Shown: one piece after another, positions 1 to 8,453 of the stretch
Layout of the letters: every line of letters begins with the position of its first letter
Numbering within the stretch: position 1 is the first letter of the stretch
NCBI RefSeq assembly: GCF_900103715.1
Contig: NZ_FNHL01000001.1
Span: forward strand, 62,001 to 126,000
Source of the DNA: Halogranum gelatinilyticum
Lineage (GTDB): Archaea > Halobacteriota > Halobacteria > Halobacteriales > Haloferacaceae
Length of the DNA stretch: 64,000 bases
Direction: 5' to 3'
Notes under the pieces: model-generated
Seen by the model: the letters and a program-made list of their open reading frames with translations, nothing else
The model's database searches: none
What the model was told of the DNA's origin: nothing
Made by a program: the position numbers and the translations under genes

Positions 1-1998
1 TACTTGATGCTCATCGTCTCGTCGTTCATCGTCTACGCGCGCTACGGCTATCTCATCCCGCTGGACGCGCCGTTCGTCGGCGTCCTCTCGATTCAGCCGG
101 GGCAGTGGTCGAGCATCATCACCGACCTCTGGTACAACACCAACAACGGGGTCTTCGGGATTCCCGTCACCGTCTCGGTGCAGTTCATCTACATCTTCAT
201 CCTCTTCGGGGCGTTCCTGGAGATGTCCGGGGCGGGCCAGTGGTTCATCGACCTCGCCTACGGCGCGACCGGCTCGCGGAAGGGCGGCCCCGCGAAGGCG
301 AGTATCCTCTCGTCGGGCTTCATGGGGACCATCTCCGGCTCCTCAATCGCCAACACCGTGACGACCGGCGCGTTCACCATTCCACTGATGAAACGCTCCG
401 GCTACCGGGCGGAGTTCGCGGGGGCCGTCGAGGCGTCGGCGTCCTCCGGCGGGCAGATTCTCCCGCCGGTCATGGGCGCGGCTGCGTTCCTCATCGTCGA
501 GTACACCGGGACGCCCTACAGCGACGTCATCACCGCCGCCGCCATCCCGGCTATCGTCTTCTTCTTCGGGGTCTGGGTCATGGTCCACCTCGAAGCCTCC
601 CGGGTCGGCATCGGCGGCATCGACCCGAGTGAACTGGTCAATCTCGGGTCGCACCTCAAGCGTGGCTGGTTCTACCTCGTCCCGCTCGGGCTGCTGCTCT
701 ACTACCTCATCGTCGCCCGCCTCTCCGTCGCGCGGTCGGCGTGGTTCACCATCGTCGCCATCATCGCACTCATCGCGCTCATGGCGGCGTACAACGAGCG
801 GACCCGGCTGCCCCTCTTTGCGGCCATCAGCGGCCTGTTCGTCGCCGAGACCGCCGCGTTCCTCGTCACCGGTGTCGACCTCGTCAGTGCGGTGACGGGC
901 ACTGGCGGTGCGGGGCTGGCACCGCTGGCCGCCGTCGAAGCGGCCGCGGGGACGCTCGGGACCATCATCCTCTTCGTCAGCTTCGCGACGCTCCTGTTCA
1001 GTCCGAAGAGCGGGTCGCCGCTGCTCGACTACGACGACCAGGTCGACGACACCGCCGAGTCGCTCATCCCGAATCTCGCCGACAACAAGGCCGCGAAGTT
1101 CACCACCTTCATCGTGAAGTCGATGGACTCCGGCGCGCGGACCGCGACGACCGTCGTCATCGCCGTCGCCGCCGCGGGGATCATCCCCGGCGTCATCTCC
1201 GTGACCGGTCTCGGCCCGAACCTCACCGCGCTGTTGCTCGACATCTCGGGCGGCTCGCTCGTCCTCCTGCTCGTGATTACGGCCATCTCCTCGATCATCC
1301 TCGGGATGGGGATGCCGACGACGGTGACGTACATCATCCTCGTCTCGATGCTCGCCGCCCCCATCTCGCAGGCGGCCGCGATTCCCATCCTCGCGGCCCA
1401 CCTGTTCATCCTTTACTTCGGCGTCATCGCCGACATCACGCCGCCCGTCGCCGTCGCGGCCTACGCCGCCTCCGGGGTCGCCAAGTCCGACCCCTTCGAG
1501 ACGGGCGTCGAGGCGTTCTCGCTCTCCCTGAACAAGGCCATCGTGCCCTTCGCGTTTGTCCTCTCGCCGGGTATCCTGCTCATCCGCGGAGTGGGAGACG
1601 GCGACGACGTGAACGTCCTGACGCTCGCGGACGTGGCTGACCTCGGCTTCTTCATCCCGGAGGTCCTCATCCCCATCGTCTGCGTCTTCGTCGGCGTTCT
1701 CGCGCTCGGGCCGACCATCATCGGCTACTTCTACACCCACGTGGGCCGGACCGAGCGCGTGCTCTTCGCCGTCTCGGCACTGCTGCTCATGGCACCCGCA
1801 CTCGTGTTCACGCCGGTGTTCACGCTCCTGTCGCTCAGCGGTGGCGGCATCGCCGACAACACGCTCGTCTACGACCTCGGCCTGCGCGCGGTCGGTGCCG
1901 TGCTGTTCGGCATCCTGACGCTGAAGAACCGCGACAGCAGCAAGCGGGGCGACCAGCCGAGTCCCGTCGGTGGGTCCGCAGAAGCGACTGCCGAGTAA
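1..1998 (+). CDS. TRAP transporter fused permease (4TM/12TM type), 5' end missing
   Basis: Membrane permease of a tripartite ATP-independent periplasmic (TRAP) transporter, in which the small (DctQ) and large (DctM) membrane subunits are fused. It is expected to import an organic acid with a separate binding protein. About 665 codons are visible, open from the first base of the window, so the true start lies upstream. Nearly the whole protein is hydrophobic helices. Family-type segments are SSGGQILPPVMGAAAFLI early in the visible part, MGMPTTVTYIILVSMLAAP near the middle and ADITPPVAVAAYAASGVA after it. The C-terminus is a short charged tail. Fused permeases usually pair with a TAXI-type binding protein, which would lie before this window. 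The substrate cannot be read from the sequence. Confidence 0.9.
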   Translation, partial: YLMLIVSSFIVYARYGYLIPLDAPFVGVLSIQPGQWSSIITDLWYNTNNGVFGIPVTVSVQFIYIFILFGAFLEMSGAGQWFIDLAYGATGSRKGGPAKASILSSGFMGTISGSSIANTVTTGAFTIPLMKRSGYRAEFAGAVEASASSGGQILPPVMGAAAFLIVEYTGTPYSDVITAAAIPAIVFFFGVWVMVHLEASRVGIGGIDPSELVNLGSHLKRGWFYLVPLGLLLYYLIVARLSVARSAWFTIVAIIALIALMAAYNERTRLPLFAAISGLFVAETAAFLVTGVDLVSAVTGTGGAGLAPLAAVEAAAGTLGTIILFVSFATLLFSPKSGSPLLDYDDQVDDTAESLIPNLADNKAAKFTTFIVKSMDSGARTATTVVIAVAAAGIIPGVISVTGLGPNLTALLLDISGGSLVLLLVITAISSIILGMGMPTTVTYIILVSMLAAPISQAAAIPILAAHLFILYFGVIADITPPVAVAAYAASGVAKSDPFETGVEAFSLSLNKAIVPFAFVLSPGILLIRGVGDGDDVNVLTLADVADLGFFIPEVLIPIVCVFVGVLALGPTIIGYFYTHVGRTERVLFAVSALLLMAPALVFTPVFTLLSLSGGGIADNTLVYDLGLRAVGAVLFGILTLKNRDSSKRGDQPSPVGGSAEATAE

Positions 1999-2010
1999 GC
2001 GTCCAGCCGA

Positions 2011-2640
2011 CTACTCGATTTTTACGCGACCACTCGTCGCACTCCGCAGCCGGTCGCGGAGTTCGTCTGCGTCGTCTACGGGGACGCGCACCGCGAAGCG
2101 GACGTCGGACTCGTAGGCCGCCTCGAACTCGACGCCTGTACTCTCCAGAATCCCGCGAACCGTGCCCGAGTCGTCGTACTCGGTGACGAGTTCGAGGCGT
2201 TCGTGGGGAACCTCCTCGACGACGCCCGCGGCCTCGACTGCCTCCTTGACGGCGCGGGAGTAGGCCCGAGCCAACCCGCCGACGCCGAGGTTCGTCCCGC
2301 CGTAATAGCGCGTGACGACGACGGCGACGTTACGGATGTCCTGCTGGACGAGGACGTTCAGAGCCGGTTTCCCGGACGACCCGGTCGGTTCGCCGTCGTC
2401 GCTCTGATACTCTCGGAGCATGACATCGCCGGGTGCTCGCTTGCTCGATGCCTCACCGGCGGGGACGCGGTAGGCGGGGACGTTGTGGGTCGCGTCGGGA
2501 TGCAACTCCTCGATCTCGTCGATGAACGCCTCCGCCTCCGCGACGGTGTCGGCGGGGGCGACGTAGCCGATGAACTCGGAGCCTTGGACCTCGAAGGAGG
2601 CCTCGGCGCGGTCGGCGACGGTCCGGTAGGCGTCGGTCAT
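2011..2640 (-). CDS. IMPACT/YigZ family protein
   Basis: A 209-residue member of the UPF0029/IMPACT (YigZ) family, linked in other organisms to translation control, exact role unknown. The first 120 or so residues carry the family core: a QGSEFIGY segment, then DDGEPTGSSGKPAL and VVTRYYGGTNLGVGGLARAYS. The last 70 residues resemble the DUF1949 domain that follows it in bacterial YigZ. The start chosen is the ATG before TDAYRTVADRAE; an upstream in-frame start would add 13 residues with no family match. It stands alone, convergent with the TRAP permease, with a 12-base gap. Confidence 0.9.
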   Translation of the reverse strand: MTDAYRTVADRAEASFEVQGSEFIGYVAPADTVAEAEAFIDEIEELHPDATHNVPAYRVPAGEASSKRAPGDVMLREYQSDDGEPTGSSGKPALNVLVQQDIRNVAVVVTRYYGGTNLGVGGLARAYSRAVKEAVEAAGVVEEVPHERLELVTEYDDSGTVRGILESTGVEFEAAYESDVRFAVRVPVDDADELRDRLRSATSGRVKIE

Positions 2641-2694
2641 GTCACGGAGTGGTCGGTCGGACGGCAAAAGAATTCGCACACTCAGCCGTCCGCG

Positions 2695-3489
2695 TCAGGT
2701 GTCCACCTCGACCTCCTGACTCTCCTCGCTCCGGACGTAGCCGACGATGGCGACGAGTCCGGCCGCGAGGAGCGAGAGGACGCCGAGCGCGGAGGCGACG
2801 AGACCGACGAGGAGTCCGTCGGGGAAGTTGAAGTCGTCGACGGCGACGGGTGCCGCGACGGCGTAGGTAGTGTCGCCCTTCCGAACGAGCGGTTCGTCGG
2901 GGACCGGCTCGTCGGACCACGGCCGGTACCAGTCGTCGTGGACGGTCGCGTTCCGAATCGCGTCGAACGTCGCCTGCTCGTCGGTGGGAAGTGCCTCGTA
3001 GGAGACCAGCAGGTCGCGGCGGACGGCGTCGGCGACGGCCGAGTCGTTGGCGCGGGTCGCGCGGGCGACGGTCGTGCCCTCGTCGGTCGAGAGTTCGAGG
3101 GCGTACACGCCGTCTCTCGTACTCTCGTTCGCGACGAACGGATACTCCTCGTCGATGGCGACGAGGTCCGCGCGGACGGAGTCGTTGGAGGTCGTCGCAC
3201 GGCCCGTCTCGATAGCCTCGGCGAGGACGCGCCGGGTCTCGTTCGGCGCGGCGTAGTCGTCGGCGACGTGGCGATACCGGAGGGAGTCGGCACGGACAGT
3301 GAGCCGGCTGTCGTAGCGGTCGGCGAGCAGCGTGTCGTTCGAGACGTCGACCGGCGTCGCGGTGTAGCCGGACGACGACCGGTAGCGGTCCGGCCCGGTC
3401 AGGTCGTCGACGGCGAAGACGTACCAGACGCCGGGCGTGAGGAGCAGGCCGACGACCAGGAGGGCGAGGGCGGTTCGGCGGTAGTTCAC
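2695..3489 (-). CDS. Hypothetical membrane-anchored protein
   Basis: A 264-residue protein of unknown function. A hydrophobic helix lies at about residues 7-27 and a second at about 228-250, followed by a short acidic tail. The 200 residues between are polar, acidic and rich in Asp, Ser and Thr, so they probably face the outside, tethered at both ends. No catalytic motif or cysteine cluster was recognised. The following gene on the same strand starts 54 bases beyond the far end, so the two may not be co-transcribed. Codon use matches the neighbours. Confidence 0.7.
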   Translation of the reverse strand: MNYRRTALALLVVGLLLTPGVWYVFAVDDLTGPDRYRSSSGYTATPVDVSNDTLLADRYDSRLTVRADSLRYRHVADDYAAPNETRRVLAEAIETGRATTSNDSVRADLVAIDEEYPFVANESTRDGVYALELSTDEGTTVARATRANDSAVADAVRRDLLVSYEALPTDEQATFDAIRNATVHDDWYRPWSDEPVPDEPLVRKGDTTYAVAAPVAVDDFNFPDGLLVGLVASALGVLSLLAAGLVAIVGYVRSEESQEVEVDT

Positions 3490-3540
3490 GGGCGGCGAGA
3501 TGGCCGTCGGCGGTAAGTGTCTTGTCCGTCGTCAGTTGGG

Positions 3541-3984
3541 TCAATCTTGTCCGTACCCGCCGACCAGTAGTCCGACGAACGCGCTCGCACCGACCAGTTC
3601 GACGACGATAGCGAAGAAGGCCAGCGGGTCGTCGACGAAGTGCTCGACGACGAGCGAGACGGGCGAGGCGTGGCTGTGGCCGCCGGGGACGAAGCCGCCG
3701 TGGTCGCCGAGATGCCACCAGACGTAGCCGGCGACGTAGCCGAGGAGGACGACGACGCCGACGGCCAGCAGGGGCCGGACCGCTCGGTCGAAGTAGAGTC
3801 CGGCGAGCACGACGAGCAGAAGGAGTGCCGAGGGGACGAACAGATAGCCGCGCACGTCGGCGAACTCCCAGAGCGGGAGGTAGATCGCGAGCAGCGGAAG
3901 CCCTAGCCAGAGATGAATCAACGCCGAAACGAGGGTACCCTGCACGCCGAGAAAGTGCAGGACCGACTCGGTGGTTTCGTCCAT
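3541..3984 (-). CDS. Hypothetical multi-pass membrane protein
   Basis: A 147-residue integral membrane protein with four or five predicted helices and a short His/Gly-rich loop (WWHLGDHGGFVPGGHSH). That loop could bind metal, but this is only a guess from composition. The start is the ATG before DETTESVLHFLGVQG; upstream in-frame sequence is Ser/Pro/Thr-rich out-of-frame shadow of the next gene and is rejected. I do not recognise the family. Confidence 0.7.
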   Translation of the reverse strand: MDETTESVLHFLGVQGTLVSALIHLWLGLPLLAIYLPLWEFADVRGYLFVPSALLLLVVLAGLYFDRAVRPLLAVGVVVLLGYVAGYVWWHLGDHGGFVPGGHSHASPVSLVVEHFVDDPLAFFAIVVELVGASAFVGLLVGGYGQD

Positions 3985-4069
3985 GTCCGCGCTGGACGGA
4001 GGAGACCAAAGAAGCTGCCTATTCCGCCGAAATCCGGTGGTACAGTTTTCGAAAGCGGCGGTCGAGGGG

Positions 4070-4570
4070 TCAGAACTCGACCTTACGGACGAACGGGAGG
4101 TTGCGGATCTCGACGAGCAGGTCGCCGGGGACGGGGTCGTCGGTGACGAGGTAGAGTTTGGGGTCGTCGGTGAACTCGGGGTCTTCACTGATGGTCTGGC
4201 GGATACTGATACCGCCCTCGGCGAGCATCGTCGTCACCTTCGCGACGATGCCGGGTTCGTCGGCGTCCTCGACCTCGATGGTGAGGACGGTGAGGTCGAG
4301 CACCGGCGCGAGGTCCATCAGGCTCGGAATCGACGAGATGTTCTGGAAGATGCGTTTCAGTTCGGGGTCGTCGAGGATGGCGTTGGTCGTCGAGTCGACG
4401 ACGCGGCGGTCGACGCCGATCTCGCGGGCGATGCCCGTGTTGGGAATCTCGATGCCGCCGGAGACGACGCGGCCCTCGTCGTTGACCGAGAAGCCGCGTT
4501 CGAGGAGGAGGCGGATCACGGCCTGCTGGCTCGGACTCCCCTCGAACTTCCCCATTATCTCGTCGAACAT
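4070..4570 (-). CDS. ACT-domain regulator of amino acid metabolism (COG2150-like)
   Basis: A 166-residue protein with two parts. Residues 1-80 look like a helix-turn-helix module: a QQAVIRLLLERGFSV helix pair, then a segment GIAREIGVDRRVVDSTTNAIL. Residues 90-166 form an ACT domain, starting with LTVLTIEVEDADEPGIVAKVTTML. Such proteins are predicted to sense an amino acid and adjust gene expression; the ligand is unknown. The start is the ATG at MFDEIMGKFEG, since an upstream extension runs into the divergent promoter region. The gene is divergent from the zinc-finger gene with 96 bases between them. Confidence 0.85.
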   Translation of the reverse strand: MFDEIMGKFEGSPSQQAVIRLLLERGFSVNDEGRVVSGGIEIPNTGIAREIGVDRRVVDSTTNAILDDPELKRIFQNISSIPSLMDLAPVLDLTVLTIEVEDADEPGIVAKVTTMLAEGGISIRQTISEDPEFTDDPKLYLVTDDPVPGDLLVEIRNLPFVRKVEF

Positions 4571-4666
4571 GGTTTCGCTTTTCAGTGCGACAGCGGGCGG
4601 TTTAACGGTGTGGGTGTGTCCGGCCGACCCCCCACACTTTTCGCCCCGACCGACCATCTCCCGGCC

Positions 4667-5320
4667 ATGCGCGCAGTCCACTCCTGTGACTTCTGTGGCG
4701 ACGACGCGGTCGGGACCTACGAGGTCGTCCCCGACGAACGCATCCGAACCGACGCCGACCAGCGTCGCGTCGCCCTCTGTTCGCACTGCTACGACACGCT
4801 CGAAACCGTGCTCGAACCGTTCCTCGACGGCGCGAGCGCGACAGACGAGGACGCGGCTGCCGCCGAGGAGCCAGCCGACGACGATGACGGTGTCGACGGT
4901 GTCGGCGACGAGAGTGAAAACGACGCCGACGAACCGGCCACGAACGCCGCCATCGACACCGACGCCCGCGCCGAGGGAATCGCCATCGGCCGGAGTAAAG
5001 ACGACGAAGGTGACGAAGACGACCCGCTGGCCGCCAGCGACGCGATTCTCAACGGCCAGTCCGCGTCGGAGGAGTCAGCAGAGCCAGTAGAGCCAACGGA
5101 CGACGAACCAGCAGCGTCCGAGACGCCCACGGAACCCAAGCAGTTCCGGAAGGTGATGCGGCTCCTGAACAACCGACAGTTCCCCGTCGACCGCGCCGAG
5201 TTCGCCGAGCTCGCGGCGGGAGCCTACGAACTGGACGACGACCACGTCGCCGAGATCATCGACTACGCGGACGAACGTGGCGTCATCGTCGTCGACGGCG
5301 GCGTCCTGCGGAAGAACTAG
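4667..5320 (+). CDS. Zinc-finger protein with long acidic linker
   Basis: A 217-residue haloarchaeal protein. The N-terminus has two CxxC pairs (CDFC at residues 7-10 and CSHC about 30 residues later), the arrangement of a small treble-clef or zinc ribbon. A disordered linker of about 110 residues rich in Asp, Glu, Ala and Ser follows. The last 65 residues form a compact helical domain beginning at FRKVMRLLNNRQFPVDRAEF. The layout suggests a nucleic-acid or protein-binding adaptor, but no function is known to me. The ATG was chosen because the upstream frame overlaps the divergent ACT gene. Confidence 0.75.
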   Translation: MRAVHSCDFCGDDAVGTYEVVPDERIRTDADQRRVALCSHCYDTLETVLEPFLDGASATDEDAAAAEEPADDDDGVDGVGDESENDADEPATNAAIDTDARAEGIAIGRSKDDEGDEDDPLAASDAILNGQSASEESAEPVEPTDDEPAASETPTEPKQFRKVMRLLNNRQFPVDRAEFAELAAGAYELDDDHVAEIIDYADERGVIVVDGGVLRKN

Positions 5321-5325
5321 GTCGC

Positions 5326-5916
5326 TTACAACGCGCCCTTCGTACTCGGCGTGTCGTCGGCGCGACGCTCGTCGATGCGGGTCGCGTCGTCGAGGCTCCG
5401 GGCGAGTGCCTTGAACATCGCCTCGACCTCGTGGTGGGCGTTGTCGCCCTCGACGCCGATGTGGAGCGTCAGCCCGGCGTTCATCGCCAGCGACATGGCG
5501 AAATGTTCGGCCATGTGGCTCGTGAAGTCGCCGATAGAGGGTTGCGAAAAGTCGCCCGAGAACTCGAAGAACGGGCGACCCGAGATGTCGACGACGACCG
5601 AGGCGACGGCCTCGTCCAGCGGGACCTTCCGGTCGGCGTAGCGGACGATGCCCTTCTTGTCGCCCAAGGCTTCCGCGAAGGCCTCGCCGAGGACGATGGC
5701 GACGTCCTCGACGGTGTGGTGGTCGTCAATGTGGAGGTCGCCGTCGCAGGCGACCGTGAGGTCGAACAGGCCGTGTTTGGCGAACGCGTCGAGCATGTGG
5801 TCGAAGAAGCCGACGCCGGTCTCGGCGTCGCTCTCGCCGGACCCGTCGACGTCGAGCGTGACCTCGATGGTCGTCTCGGCCGTCTCGCGGGTGACGGAGG
5901 CGGTTCGGTCGGTCAT
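5326..5916 (-). CDS. hisB: Imidazoleglycerol-phosphate dehydratase
   Basis: HisB, 196 residues, the usual length for a monofunctional enzyme. It removes water from imidazole glycerol phosphate in histidine synthesis, in the cytoplasm. The two metal-binding signatures are present: DDHHTVED near residue 70 and [12 protein letters not shown] near residue 165, plus [14 protein letters not shown] near residue 40. A TATA-like box about 26 bases before the ATG suggests an mRNA with no leader. hisA lies 0.3 kb further, on the same strand but separated by a small gene on the other strand, so the two his genes are not one operon. Confidence 0.97.
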   Translation of the reverse strand: MTDRTASVTRETAETTIEVTLDVDGSGESDAETGVGFFDHMLDAFAKHGLFDLTVACDGDLHIDDHHTVEDVAIVLGEAFAEALGDKKGIVRYADRKVPLDEAVASVVVDISGRPFFEFSGDFSQPSIGDFTSHMAEHFAMSLAMNAGLTLHIGVEGDNAHHEVEAMFKALARSLDDATRIDERRADDTPSTKGAL

Positions 5917-5938
5917 ATCTCAGGGTTGTCGCCCTGTG

Positions 5939-5946
5939 GTAATACG
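5939..5946 (-). promoter_or_regulatory. TATA box of hisB
   Basis: The minus strand reads GTATTAC, centred 26-27 bases before the hisB ATG. This fits a haloarchaeal TATA box serving a leaderless mRNA. Confidence 0.5.
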
Positions 5947-6011
5947 GTTGCGCTCGTTGTGAGCATGACAGCCCCCGTTATCGAACGTCAGACGCGCGTC
6001 TGCTTCGGATT

Positions 6012-6019
6012 GATATATC
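6012..6019 (+). promoter_or_regulatory. TATA box of small membrane protein gene
   Basis: GATATATC is centred 26 bases before the ATG at 6041. Transcription would then begin at that ATG, which rules out the in-frame ATG at 6020 lying inside the box. Confidence 0.65.
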
Positions 6020-6040
6020 ATGGTCCCGAACGGTCTGGAT

Positions 6041-6211
6041 ATGAAGCGGGTCGCCCTGACGGCGTTGACGTTCGTTGCCGGCGTTTTCTTCGTGAGCTCG
6101 CTCACGGTCGAGGGCGTCGTCTTCGGTCTCCCGCTCGTCGTGCTCGCAATCGCCTCGGTCGTCCCCGACCTCTCACAGCGCGTCTGGGAGTGGGTCTGGC
6201 GGACGGCCTGA
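6041..6211 (+). CDS. Small two-helix membrane protein
   Basis: A 56-residue protein beginning MKRVALTALTFVAG with two closely spaced hydrophobic segments (about residues 4-20 and 24-42) and the tail VWEWVWRTA. Function unknown. It sits between hisB and hisA but on the opposite strand, so it is unlikely to be part of histidine synthesis. An in-frame ATG seven codons upstream overlaps the TATA box and is rejected. A clear promoter and normal codon use support a real gene. Confidence 0.65.
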   Translation: MKRVALTALTFVAGVFFVSSLTVEGVVFGLPLVVLAIASVVPDLSQRVWEWVWRTA

Positions 6212-6224
6212 CCCTCCTCGCCGC

Positions 6225-6947
6225 TCAGACGGCAATCGCCTCGCGCAGCGTGAACCGTCCCTCGTAGAGTGCCGTCCCGACGACGACAGCGGCGGCTCCG
6301 GCCTCACGGAGCGCGGCGACGTCCTCCAGCGTCGCGACGCCGCCTGAGGCGACGACCGGGATGTCGACCGCCTCGGTGACTCGCTGGACAGTGTCGGTCT
6401 GGACGCCCTCTAACTGCCCCTCCACGTCGACGTCGGTGAACAGAATCGCGCCAGCACCGAGGTCCTCGTAGCGTTCGGCGGCCTCCGCGGGGTCGAGACC
6501 CGTCGACTCGGTCCAGCCCGAGACGAGGACTTCGCCGTCCTTCGCGTCGAGAGAGACCATCACGCTGTCGGGATGAGCGTCCGAAATCTCCTCGACGATG
6601 TCGGGGTTCTCGATGGCAGCAGTACCCAAAATCACGCGGTCGACGCCGCGGTCCAAGAGGTCGATGGCGTCCTCGGCAGTACGGATGCCGCCACCCAGCT
6701 GGACGTCGACGGCGACGGCGTCGAGGATGGCGTCGACGGCGGGAGCGTTCTTCCGCTCGCCTTCGAACGCGCCGTCGAGGTCGACGAGGTGGAGGGTTTC
6801 GGCGCCTTCGTCGACCCAGCGTTCGGCCGCCTCGACCGGGTCGCCGTAGGTCTTCTCGGTGCCGCGCTCGCCCTGGACGAGTTGGACGACCTCGCCGTCC
6901 TGCATGTCGACGGCGGGGATGACTTCGAACTCGGGGAAGTGGCTCAT
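6225..6947 (-). CDS. hisA: HisA: ProFAR isomerase
   Basis: 1-(5-phosphoribosyl)-5-[(5-phosphoribosylamino)methylideneamino]imidazole-4-carboxamide isomerase, 240 residues, a (beta/alpha)8 barrel of histidine synthesis. The first catalytic Asp is residue 14 in VIPAVD and the second lies in the segment FTDVDVEGQLEG near residue 135. Phosphate-binding Gly motifs are seen in LGGGIRTAED and ASGGVATLED. A TATA-like CTTTACTC is centred about 26 bases before the ATG. The gene converges on the small membrane protein gene with a 13-base gap. Confidence 0.97.
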   Translation of the reverse strand: MSHFPEFEVIPAVDMQDGEVVQLVQGERGTEKTYGDPVEAAERWVDEGAETLHLVDLDGAFEGERKNAPAVDAILDAVAVDVQLGGGIRTAEDAIDLLDRGVDRVILGTAAIENPDIVEEISDAHPDSVMVSLDAKDGEVLVSGWTESTGLDPAEAAERYEDLGAGAILFTDVDVEGQLEGVQTDTVQRVTEAVDIPVVASGGVATLEDVAALREAGAAAVVVGTALYEGRFTLREAIAV

Positions 6948-7038
6948 ATCCCTGTCTGTGCGAGTCGGCGAGTAAAGAGAACCGGTTGCGGCAGGTGGTC
7001 GGCCGAGTTCGCCGGTGTCGAACCCGGCTGATCGGTGT

Positions 7039-8343
7039 CTACTGCGTTGCCGTGGCGATTGCCTGCTCCAGGTCCGCGACGATGTCTTCGACGTCCTCGA
7101 TACCGACCGAGAGGCGGATCATGTCGCTGGTGACGCCCGCGGCGGCCAGTTCATCGTCGCTGAGCTGCTGGTGGGTCGTCGACGCCGGATGGATGACGAG
7201 CGTCTTCGCGTCGCCGACGTTGGCTAGCATACTCGCGAGGTCGACGTTGTTGACGGTGGCCTTCGCGGCCTCGTAGCCGTCGGCGAGACCGAAGGTGATC
7301 ATGCCGCCGTAGCCGCCGTCGAGATACTCGCTGGCTTCCTCGTGGGTCTCGTGGGATTCCAGGCCGGGGTAGTTGACCCACGACACCTTCTCGTGGTCCT
7401 CCAGGAACTCCGCGACGACCTGGGCGTTCTCACAGTGCTGGCGCATCCGCATCGGCAGCGTCTCCAGCTTCTGCATCGTGATCCAGGCGTCGAACGGCGA
7501 CTGCTGGTTCCCGAGGTCGCGCAGGCCGCGGGCGATTCCGGCGTAGGTGAACGCCGCCGCGCCGAAGCGTTCCGAGAAGTTGACGCCGTGGTAGGCCGGG
7601 TTCGGCTTCGCGATTTCGGGGTAGTCGTCGGCGTACTCGTCCCACGGGAACTCGCCGCCGTCGACGACGACGCCACCGACGGTGGTGCCCGAGCCGTGAA
7701 TCCACTTCGTCGTCGACTCCCAGACGAGGTCCGCGCCGTGCTCCAACGGGTTGCAGAGATACGGCGTCGCGAAGGTGTTGTCGACGACGAGCGGTGTGCC
7801 GTGCTCGTGGGCGATGTCGGCGATGCGCTGGATGTCGGGCGTCACGAGCGCCGGGTTGCCGATGGTTTCGAGATGGACGTAGGCGGTGTCGTCGTCGATG
7901 GCCTCCTCGTAGGCCTCGTAGTCGAGCGTGTCGACGAAGCGCGTGTGGACGCCGCGACGTTCGACGGTGTGGGTGAGGTAGGTGTAGGTCCCGCCGTAGA
8001 GCGACGAGGCCGAGACGATGTTGTCGCCGACGGAGGCGAGCAGGAAGGTCAAGAGGTCGAGCGACGCCATCCCGGAGGCCGTCGTGAGCGCGCCGATGCC
8101 GCCCTCCAGCGACGCGAGACGCTCCTGCAGCATCGACGACGTGGGGTTCATCAGCCGCGAGTAGATGTTGCCCGGTTCTTCGAGCGCGAACAGGCTGGCG
8201 GCGTGGTCAGCGTCGTCGAAGACGTACGAGGTCGTCTGGTAGAGCGGCGGTGCGCGGGCGTTCGTCGCCGAGTCGGGCTTCTCCTGACCGGCGTGCAGGC
8301 TCCGGGTCGCGAAGCCACGAGTGTCGGGTTCGTCGTCGGACAT
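7039..8343 (-). CDS. metY: O-acetylhomoserine sulfhydrylase family enzyme, copy 1
   Basis: A PLP-dependent trans-sulfuration enzyme of about 434 residues (Cys/Met metabolism family). It should make homocysteine from O-acetylhomoserine and sulfide. The PLP lysine lies in WESTTKWIHGSGTT near residue 220, and the family N-terminus RSLHAGQ and [12 protein letters not shown]-like segments are present. An in-frame GTG four codons upstream is possible. The gene follows metX on the same strand after about 110 bases and may be in the same transcript. It is about as long as, and closely similar to, the copy on the other side of metX. Which paralog carries the main flux cannot be told; the name cystathionine gamma-synthase is also possible for either. 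Confidence 0.9.
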   Translation of the reverse strand: MSDDEPDTRGFATRSLHAGQEKPDSATNARAPPLYQTTSYVFDDADHAASLFALEEPGNIYSRLMNPTSSMLQERLASLEGGIGALTTASGMASLDLLTFLLASVGDNIVSASSLYGGTYTYLTHTVERRGVHTRFVDTLDYEAYEEAIDDDTAYVHLETIGNPALVTPDIQRIADIAHEHGTPLVVDNTFATPYLCNPLEHGADLVWESTTKWIHGSGTTVGGVVVDGGEFPWDEYADDYPEIAKPNPAYHGVNFSERFGAAAFTYAGIARGLRDLGNQQSPFDAWITMQKLETLPMRMRQHCENAQVVAEFLEDHEKVSWVNYPGLESHETHEEASEYLDGGYGGMITFGLADGYEAAKATVNNVDLASMLANVGDAKTLVIHPASTTHQQLSDDELAAAGVTSDMIRLSVGIEDVEDIVADLEQAIATATQ

Positions 8344-8453
8344 ACGCGACGACACACACCGGGAGAGTGTAAAACCGTAGCACAGACACAGGTGCTGCCA
8401 CTATCTGCGACGGCAGGAAGTCGCGGTGGCGGTGGCGACCGTGAGCCGCCCGC

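Noticed and set aside
343-1740. Long open frame antisense to the TRAP permease
   Set aside because: It is a shadow of high-GC coding sequence, with a peptide of Arg/Asp/Glu/Gly only. The membrane protein on the other strand is clear. The same holds for the many other antisense frames in this window.
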